Assembly: GCF_024641065.1 (NCBI RefSeq) | Contig: NZ_JAHEDV010000033.1 | Location: 62,001 to 126,000, forward strand | Origin: Rhodoluna sp. | GTDB lineage: Bacteria > Actinomycetota > Actinomycetes > Actinomycetales > Microbacteriaceae | Reading direction: 5' to 3' | Length of the DNA stretch: 64,000 nucleotides | Part shown: piece after piece, positions 59,203-64,000 of the stretch | Layout of the letters: each line of letters begins with the position of its first letter | Numbering within the stretch: the stretch's first letter is position 1 | Position numbers and translations under genes: made by a program | Notes under the pieces: generated by a model | What the model saw: the letters and a program-made list of their open reading frames with translations, nothing else | What the model was told of the DNA's origin: nothing | The model's database searches: none

Positions 59203-60948
59203 ATGAGTGAGTTATTGCAAGTCGCAGCATCATTGCGCAAGCTCACCGATGACCAACTTGAAACGCTTTTAACTGAGCGCATGATTAATGCTTCAGGAGC
59301 GGTTGACTTCTTTGACATAGCCGAGGCACTAACAAAGCCAAACTCAATTTCAGCCGCGATTTCTGGGCTGCCGTTTAGTCAGGCCCGCGCACTCGAAAAC
59401 CTAGTCGCAGGTTCTACGGAACAAACCGAAGCTGCAACCGAACTGACCAAATTGATGTTGGTCGACAGCGAGTTCAAGCCTTTTGAATCCACTCGCGAAG
59501 CCTTTAAGCAGTTCCCTGCAATCCGTGAAAATTTAACCTCGGTAACTGAACAGACTTCGACCGATCAGGTCACGGTAGACCGAGATGCTGGTCTCGAAAT
59601 TTTTGAAACTGTGCAAGCAATTAATGAGCTGATTTTTGATCTTGAGCTGCGCTATGTGCGCGAGGTTGGCAAGCGCAACGTTGGACTACCCGACCTCAAG
59701 CGCCTGGCGAATCACCTGCGCAAGAACAACGATTATGCCCGCGAGATTTACGACTTATCCAGGTTTGCAAACTTGATCACCCTCGCAGACGGTCGCTGGC
59801 AGCTGACACCACAATCTGATGCTTGGCTCACCTGGAGCCCGGCCGAACGCTATTTGCACCTTTGCTTGGTCTGGCGGCAAATGCTTGGCGACACCTCTGC
59901 GCGAGAACTAAACGCGACTATCTCGAACCTCACTCTGCCGATTTCGCTTAGCGAAAAATTACCGGCCGTTTATCCTTTTGCCGACAACTCGGTGTCATCG
60001 AAAATAACCAAGTTGAGCAAGTTTGCGGCCATGCTGGGCCTTTCTGCAAACGGCTGGATGAGCTCGTGGTGCAGCAAGGTACTGGTTTGTGAACACCAAG
60101 CAGCTTCTGAGTTAGCTACTCAGCACCTGCCCGCAAATCAAAATCGCATCATTGTGCAAGCCGATCTTTCTATCATTGCTCCCGGCCCGCTGCCAACCAG
60201 CCTCGAGATTCAACTTCGGCGCTTTGTTAGCACCGAGCAAATTGGTGTGGCGTCTACCTATCGCCTTTCAGCGCTCAGCCTGAGTCACGGTCTTGAAACC
60301 GGCATGGATGAAAACCAGATTCGCGAACTGCTCGCCGAAATGTCAGGAACTAAACTCCCTCAGCCGGTTGACTACCTAATTCGCGAGGCTGCGAATCGCT
60401 TCAAAAAACTCACGGTTTCAGCTGGCACCGACAGCGCTCGCTCAGTCATTAGGTCGAGTGACGTGGTGCAACTTGCGTCAATCATGAACGATTCTCGACT
60501 CAAACCCTTTGCTATCCAGGCGTTGCCAAACGGTGACTTGGTTTCAAGGTTTGAACCCGAGGTGGTCTATTTTGGGCTGCGTGAAATCGGTTTGCCAGCG
60601 GTGCGAATAGATGCCTCAGGCGAGGTCATCTCACCGCACCAGGTTAATGCCCAGGCTGACGGCGTTAGCGCCACTAAATCAGTGCGTGAAGACATTGCTA
60701 GATTGCGCGAGCAAGATGCAAAGGTAGGCGATTCACCCGATGGCGATGACCTAACTCGTCAAATTGAACTCGCCATTAAAAACAAGGGCAAGGTACTGGT
60801 GACCGTGAAATCTGCTGCCGGAGATGAGATTGATTTCACTCTCGAACCAATCGGCATTGCCAACGGCCGCCTTCGCGCCAAAGACCGTAAGGCAGACATT
60901 GAGCGAACTCTTCCGGTAGCCAACATCATCCGAGTAGTTATTCAATAG
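59203..60948 (+). CDS. Helicase-associated protein (helicase C_3-like), partner of XPB
   Basis: 581 residues. No Walker motifs; it is all-helical in the first two-thirds, with several winged-helix-like stretches (around 150-240 and 310-420), and the C-terminal third includes a domain (FRDLVSRFEPEVVYFGLREIGLPA-like) matched to the helicase XPB/Ssl2 N-terminal type. The gene is a standard upstream partner of bacterial XPB in actinobacteria, so it probably assists that DNA repair helicase. The stop overlaps a TAGGCT before the XPB start, so it may be uncoupled. ATG 59203 has a G-rich sequence GGGGG six bases upstream. Confidence 0.85.
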   Translation: MSELLQVAASLRKLTDDQLETLLTERMINASGAVDFFDIAEALTKPNSISAAISGLPFSQARALENLVAGSTEQTEAATELTKLMLVDSEFKPFESTREAFKQFPAIRENLTSVTEQTSTDQVTVDRDAGLEIFETVQAINELIFDLELRYVREVGKRNVGLPDLKRLANHLRKNNDYAREIYDLSRFANLITLADGRWQLTPQSDAWLTWSPAERYLHLCLVWRQMLGDTSARELNATISNLTLPISLSEKLPAVYPFADNSVSSKITKLSKFAAMLGLSANGWMSSWCSKVLVCEHQAASELATQHLPANQNRIIVQADLSIIAPGPLPTSLEIQLRRFVSTEQIGVASTYRLSALSLSHGLETGMDENQIRELLAEMSGTKLPQPVDYLIREAANRFKKLTVSAGTDSARSVIRSSDVVQLASIMNDSRLKPFAIQALPNGDLVSRFEPEVVYFGLREIGLPAVRIDASGEVISPHQVNAQADGVSATKSVREDIARLREQDAKVGDSPDGDDLTRQIELAIKNKGKVLVTVKSAAGDEIDFTLEPIGIANGRLRAKDRKADIERTLPVANIIRVVIQ

Positions 60949-60951
60949 GCT
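60946..60951 (+). promoter_or_regulatory. -10-like TAGGCT at -12..-7 of xpb
   Basis: TAGGCT starts with the TAG stop of the upstream gene and lies exactly 12-7 bases before ATG 60958. AAGG next to the ATG is a possible additional ribosome binding site. Confidence 0.45.
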
Positions 60952-60957
60952 AGAAGG

Positions 60958-62595
60958 ATGACTACTGGGCCACTGATCGTTCAAAGCGACAAGACTGCTC
61001 TGCTTGAGGTTGACCACCCGCAGGCTGCTGATGCCCGTCATGACCTTGCGATTTTCGCCGAGCTCGAGCGTGCGCCCGAGCACATTCACACCTACCGAAT
61101 CACTCGTCTAGGGCTTTGGAACGCTCGTGCGGCCGGTCACGATTCTGATTTTGTACTTGGTGTGCTCGACAAATATGCCAAGTTTGCGGTGCCAAGTTCT
61201 GTGCGTGCCGACATCACCGAAACCATGTCTAGGTATGGTCGACTGGTTATTCAGCGGGGTGCAGATGGCGAACTCGAATTGTTTTCGACCGACCGCGCCA
61301 TTTTGCTCGAAGCGAGTCGACACCGAAAAATTTCTGAACTTCTAGATGGCCCAATTTCAAACGAGGCCTTCAAGATTCAACCCTGGGCACGTGGCCAGGT
61401 AAAGCAAGAGCTTTTGAAACTTGGCTGGCCTGCTGAAGACTTTGCTGGCTATACCGAGGGCACCCCGCACGAAATTGCAATGCAGCAATCCAGTGAGTGG
61501 AAAGTGCGTGACTACCAAAACCAGGCAGTCGAGAAATTCTGGGATGGCGGCTCTGGTGTCGTTGTTCTGCCATGTGGTGCCGGTAAGACCATCGTCGGTG
61601 CCGCAGCTATGGCCGTGGCCAAGACCAACACGCTCATCCTGGTAACCAACACGGTTTCGGCTCGTCAGTGGAAGTCAGAATTGATTCGCCGAACCACACT
61701 CACCGAGGATGAAATTGGCGAGTACTCAGGTTCTTTGAAAGAAATCAAGCCGGTCACAATTGCGACCTACCAGATTTTGACCACCAAGCGAAAGAGTGAA
61801 TACGCTCACCTGGCACTTTTGAATGCCAACGACTGGGGCCTAATCGTTTATGACGAAGTGCACTTGCTGCCAGCACCGATTTTCAAGATGACTGCCGATT
61901 TGCAGGCGAGAAGGCGTCTGGGCCTAACTGCGACCTTGGTTCGCGAAGATGGCAAAGAGGGTGAGGTTTTCTCACTGATTGGGCCAAAACGATTCGATGC
62001 ACCTTGGAAAGAAATCGAGGCGCAGGGATACATCGCTCCGGCGGCTTGTTTTGAAGTTCGAATCGACCTACCTGACGAAGAGCGCCTGAATTATGCAGTA
62101 TCAAATCAAGAGGATCGCTATCGGATCGCGGCTACTTCTTCGAGCAAAATTCCGGTAATCAAGCAGTTGATGGCTAGGCACCAAGGTGAGCCGACTCTGA
62201 TTATTGGGCAATATCTAGATCAAATTCACGAAGTTTCTGCGGCTCTAAAAGTTGACGAAATCACCGGTGAAACTCCGATTGCAGACCGCGAGCGACTTTT
62301 CGATGATTTCAGAAATGGTCGAATCACCACTCTTGTAGTTTCGAAGGTTGCCAACTTCTCAATTGACCTGCCCGAAGCATCTGTCGCGATTCAAATTTCA
62401 GGTTCCTACGGAAGCCGTCAAGAAGAAGCCCAACGCCTCGGTCGCCTTTTGCGCCCAAAGGCTGATGGTCGCGCGGCCAACTTCTACACCCTGATTGCCC
62501 GCGACACCATTGATCAAGACTTCGCTCAAAACCGCCAAAGATTCTTAGCCGAACAAGGTTATAGCTACGAAATTATGGACTCTTTCGAGCTCTAA
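60958..62595 (+). CDS. DNA repair helicase XPB (bacterial type)
   Basis: 545-residue SF2 3'-5' DNA helicase related to eukaryotic XPB, found in actinobacteria and thought to act in nucleotide excision or other DNA repair. Order: N-terminal damage-recognition-like domain (~1-175), Walker A CGAGKTIVG near residue 205, DEVH box YDEVHLLPA near 300, GLTATLVREDG, and C-terminal domain with IQISGSYGSRQEEAQRLGRLLRPK (motif VI) near 475-498. The neighbour upstream is its helicase-associated partner. Confidence 0.95.
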   Translation: MTTGPLIVQSDKTALLEVDHPQAADARHDLAIFAELERAPEHIHTYRITRLGLWNARAAGHDSDFVLGVLDKYAKFAVPSSVRADITETMSRYGRLVIQRGADGELELFSTDRAILLEASRHRKISELLDGPISNEAFKIQPWARGQVKQELLKLGWPAEDFAGYTEGTPHEIAMQQSSEWKVRDYQNQAVEKFWDGGSGVVVLPCGAGKTIVGAAAMAVAKTNTLILVTNTVSARQWKSELIRRTTLTEDEIGEYSGSLKEIKPVTIATYQILTTKRKSEYAHLALLNANDWGLIVYDEVHLLPAPIFKMTADLQARRRLGLTATLVREDGKEGEVFSLIGPKRFDAPWKEIEAQGYIAPAACFEVRIDLPDEERLNYAVSNQEDRYRIAATSSSKIPVIKQLMARHQGEPTLIIGQYLDQIHEVSAALKVDEITGETPIADRERLFDDFRNGRITTLVVSKVANFSIDLPEASVAIQISGSYGSRQEEAQRLGRLLRPKADGRAANFYTLIARDTIDQDFAQNRQRFLAEQGYSYEIMDSFEL

Positions 62596-62647
62596 GCATC
62601 CAGCAGACTCACAGGAATCTCCCAGATAAACCTGTGAAACTCTCAGT

Positions 62648-63346
62648 ATGGAAAACATCAAGGTACTTATCGTCGACGACGAGCCAAACATCCGTGATCT
62701 TCTTTCAACCAGCCTTCGCTTTGCCGGGTTTAGCGTTCACGCTGTAGCCAACGGTGCCGATGCGGTCAACGCCGCTGAAAAAGGCAACCCCGACATCATC
62801 TTGCTTGACGTAATGCTGCCTGACATGAACGGCTTTAGCGTAACCAAGAAAATTCGCTCGATGGGCATCAATGCTCCGGTTTTGTTCTTGACCGCCCGCG
62901 ACGAAACTGAAGACAAAATCACCGGCCTAACCGTTGGTGGCGATGACTACATGACCAAGCCATTTAGCTTGGATGAAATTGTTGCGCGTATTAACGCAAT
63001 TCTTCGTCGTACCAAAGCGGCTGAGGTCGAAGAGTCAGTGCTCGAAGTTGGCGAGATTCGAATCAACCAAGATGCGCACGAGGTCTTCGTCAATGACAGC
63101 GCGGTTGACCTGAGCCCTACCGAATACAAACTATTGCGCTTTTTGATGTCAAACCCAAACCGCGTTTTGACCAAGGCCCAGATTCTCGATCACGTGTGGG
63201 AGTATGACTTCAACGGTGAAATGGGAATCGTAGAGTCTTATGTTTCTTATCTTCGAAAGAAACTTGACCCACTAACCTCCGAGCCGCTAATTCAAACCAA
63301 GCGCGGCGTTGGTTACATGTATAAGTCAGTCAAGAACGGCAAGTAG
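62648..63346 (+). CDS. OmpR-family response regulator
   Basis: 232-residue two-component regulator. Receiver domain (~1-118) with D9/D10 acidic pocket in VDDEPNI, phosphoacceptor aspartate in IILLDVMLPDMNGF near residue 54, T in LFLTARD and K in YMTKPFS. DNA-binding winged helix (~130-226) with VDLSPTEYKLLRFLMSNPNRVLTKAQILDHVW. The histidine kinase gene follows, its GTG overlapping the TAG stop by one base (TAGTG), so they form one operon. The stimulus is not evident. ATG 62648 has no strong ribosome binding site. Confidence 0.95.
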   Translation: MENIKVLIVDDEPNIRDLLSTSLRFAGFSVHAVANGADAVNAAEKGNPDIILLDVMLPDMNGFSVTKKIRSMGINAPVLFLTARDETEDKITGLTVGGDDYMTKPFSLDEIVARINAILRRTKAAEVEESVLEVGEIRINQDAHEVFVNDSAVDLSPTEYKLLRFLMSNPNRVLTKAQILDHVWEYDFNGEMGIVESYVSYLRKKLDPLTSEPLIQTKRGVGYMYKSVKNGK

Positions 63347-64000
63347 TGTCAGAAAAGTTCGGCAGCATTTGGGAGCGCATTTCTCTGCGCTCTAAGTTGA
63401 CCGCACTCTCAGTAGCTCTCATCGGCCTGCTTTTGATGGTTTCGAGTATGGGCACAATCTCACTGATTCGTACCTACCTGTTGGCGAACACTGACACGCT
63501 TTTGACATCCACAGCTGAGGTATTGAATCATGAAGACCCGATGCTAATCGAAGCGCACCTTGCCAATGGTGAACTGACCCTGCCGAGCCTGCCGAGTGAT
63601 TTCTACATCGGTTATGTGAGCGCTGAGGGCAAGTTGATCATTGGTTTGGTTTCTAGCGCCAGCGATCAAGACGAAGTGCCTAACCTAACAGGCTTCACAT
63701 CGGCTGTTGTCGCAGCCAGTGGCGGTGTTCCATTCGAGGTTGACAGCAACGGAAAGATTGCCGAAGAAGTTCGCGGCGAGGGCTGGCGAATGGTTGCTGT
63801 TCCGCTAACCACAAGACCCGGCTCTCTGATTGTGGCGCTGCCGACCAATGCCAACGGTGCATTGCTAACCATGTATGGCTCTATCGGCTTAGGCTTTGGG
63901 CTGCTGTTGCTCTTCTTCAGTGGATTCAGCATTTGGTTCACAATTTCTTCTGCACTTAGACCGCTGAATGAGGTTGAGCGCACCGCCAAGCTGGTGAGCG
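63346..64000 (+). CDS. Sensor histidine kinase, N-terminal part (cut by window end)
   Basis: Starts at GTG 63346 and is open to the end. About 218 residues are present: a membrane helix (about residues 19-46, with GLLLMVSSMGTISLI), an extracytoplasmic sensor region of ~130 residues, a second membrane helix (about 173-204, YGSIGLGFGLLLLFFSGFSIWFTIS) and the beginning of a HAMP domain (ALRPLNEVERTAKLVS). The catalytic DHp and HATPase domains lie outside the window. Partner of the response regulator directly upstream. Confidence 0.9.
   Translation, partial: MSEKFGSIWERISLRSKLTALSVALIGLLLMVSSMGTISLIRTYLLANTDTLLTSTAEVLNHEDPMLIEAHLANGELTLPSLPSDFYIGYVSAEGKLIIGLVSSASDQDEVPNLTGFTSAVVAASGGVPFEVDSNGKIAEEVRGEGWRMVAVPLTTRPGSLIVALPTNANGALLTMYGSIGLGFGLLLLFFSGFSIWFTISSALRPLNEVERTAKLVS

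Overview
The window is one continuous piece of a compact, gene-dense actinobacterial chromosome. Gene content and order point to Microbacteriaceae, most likely a small-genome freshwater lineage of the Luna type. The markers are ispE - ABC-F ATPase - tRNA-Gln - glmU - prs, rplY - pth - mfd - mazG, eno - divIC - DUF501, a bacterial XPB helicase beside a helicase-associated protein, DUF4245, DUF4307, DUF2530 and DUF3027. Base composition is near 50% GC, low for the family, which is why I favour a streamlined relative. The lineage is inference. I see no CRISPR array, insertion sequence, phage genes or secretion locus. No gene-free stretch exceeds 300 bases; the largest, about 230 bases at 18906-19133, holds a terminator, a tandem repeat and a second terminator.

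Layout. Positions 1-5700 carry the end of a class II aldolase, ispH, xseAB, a DUF4245 protein, a beta carbonic anhydrase and fumC. Positions 5.7-17.9 kb mix transport, RNA metabolism and repair: a ZIP transporter, an orphan prepilin peptidase, a PIN-PhoH ATPase, uppS, a hemolysin III family protein, an inositol-phosphatase-family enzyme, greA, ilvA, a YcaQ-type glycosylase, htpX-lemA and two pirins. From 18 to 24.2 kb come a secreted, probably sortase-anchored protein, an unusual tRNA with anticodon UAA, ndh, a mycosin-like subtilase, DUF501, divIC and eno. From 24.2 to 42.7 kb nearly everything is on the minus strand in a housekeeping run: hisS, mazG, mfd, pth, rplY, an amino-acid permease, prs, glmU, tRNA-Gln, an ABC-F ATPase, ispE, rsmA, tatD, metG and rsmI. 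From 42.7 to 64 kb lie a protein O-mannosyltransferase, small metabolic genes, a TerC family protein, a lysine/alanine-repeat protein, a degenerate helicase-nuclease of 1226 residues, tRNA-Arg with a duplicated 3' end, an HNH nuclease, an NlpC/P60 hydrolase, a DtxR regulator, serC, a cold-shock protein, the XPB pair and the start of a two-component system cut by the window end.

Genes that work together: ispH, ispE and uppS serve isoprenoid and undecaprenyl phosphate supply; glmU, uppS, divIC and the NlpC/P60 enzyme serve the cell wall; mfd, xseAB, XPB, YcaQ and mazG serve repair and nucleotide sanitation; metG, hisS, rsmA, rsmI, pth, rplY and ABC-F serve translation.

The strongest non-textbook signals are: a TANNNT hexamer exactly 12 to 7 bases before the start codon of at least fourteen genes, implying widespread leaderless transcription; two genes (pth and the ZIP transporter) whose reading frames need a non-canonical start codon; a helicase-like giant whose Walker A lysine is tyrosine; and a 21-base att-like duplication at tRNA-Arg.
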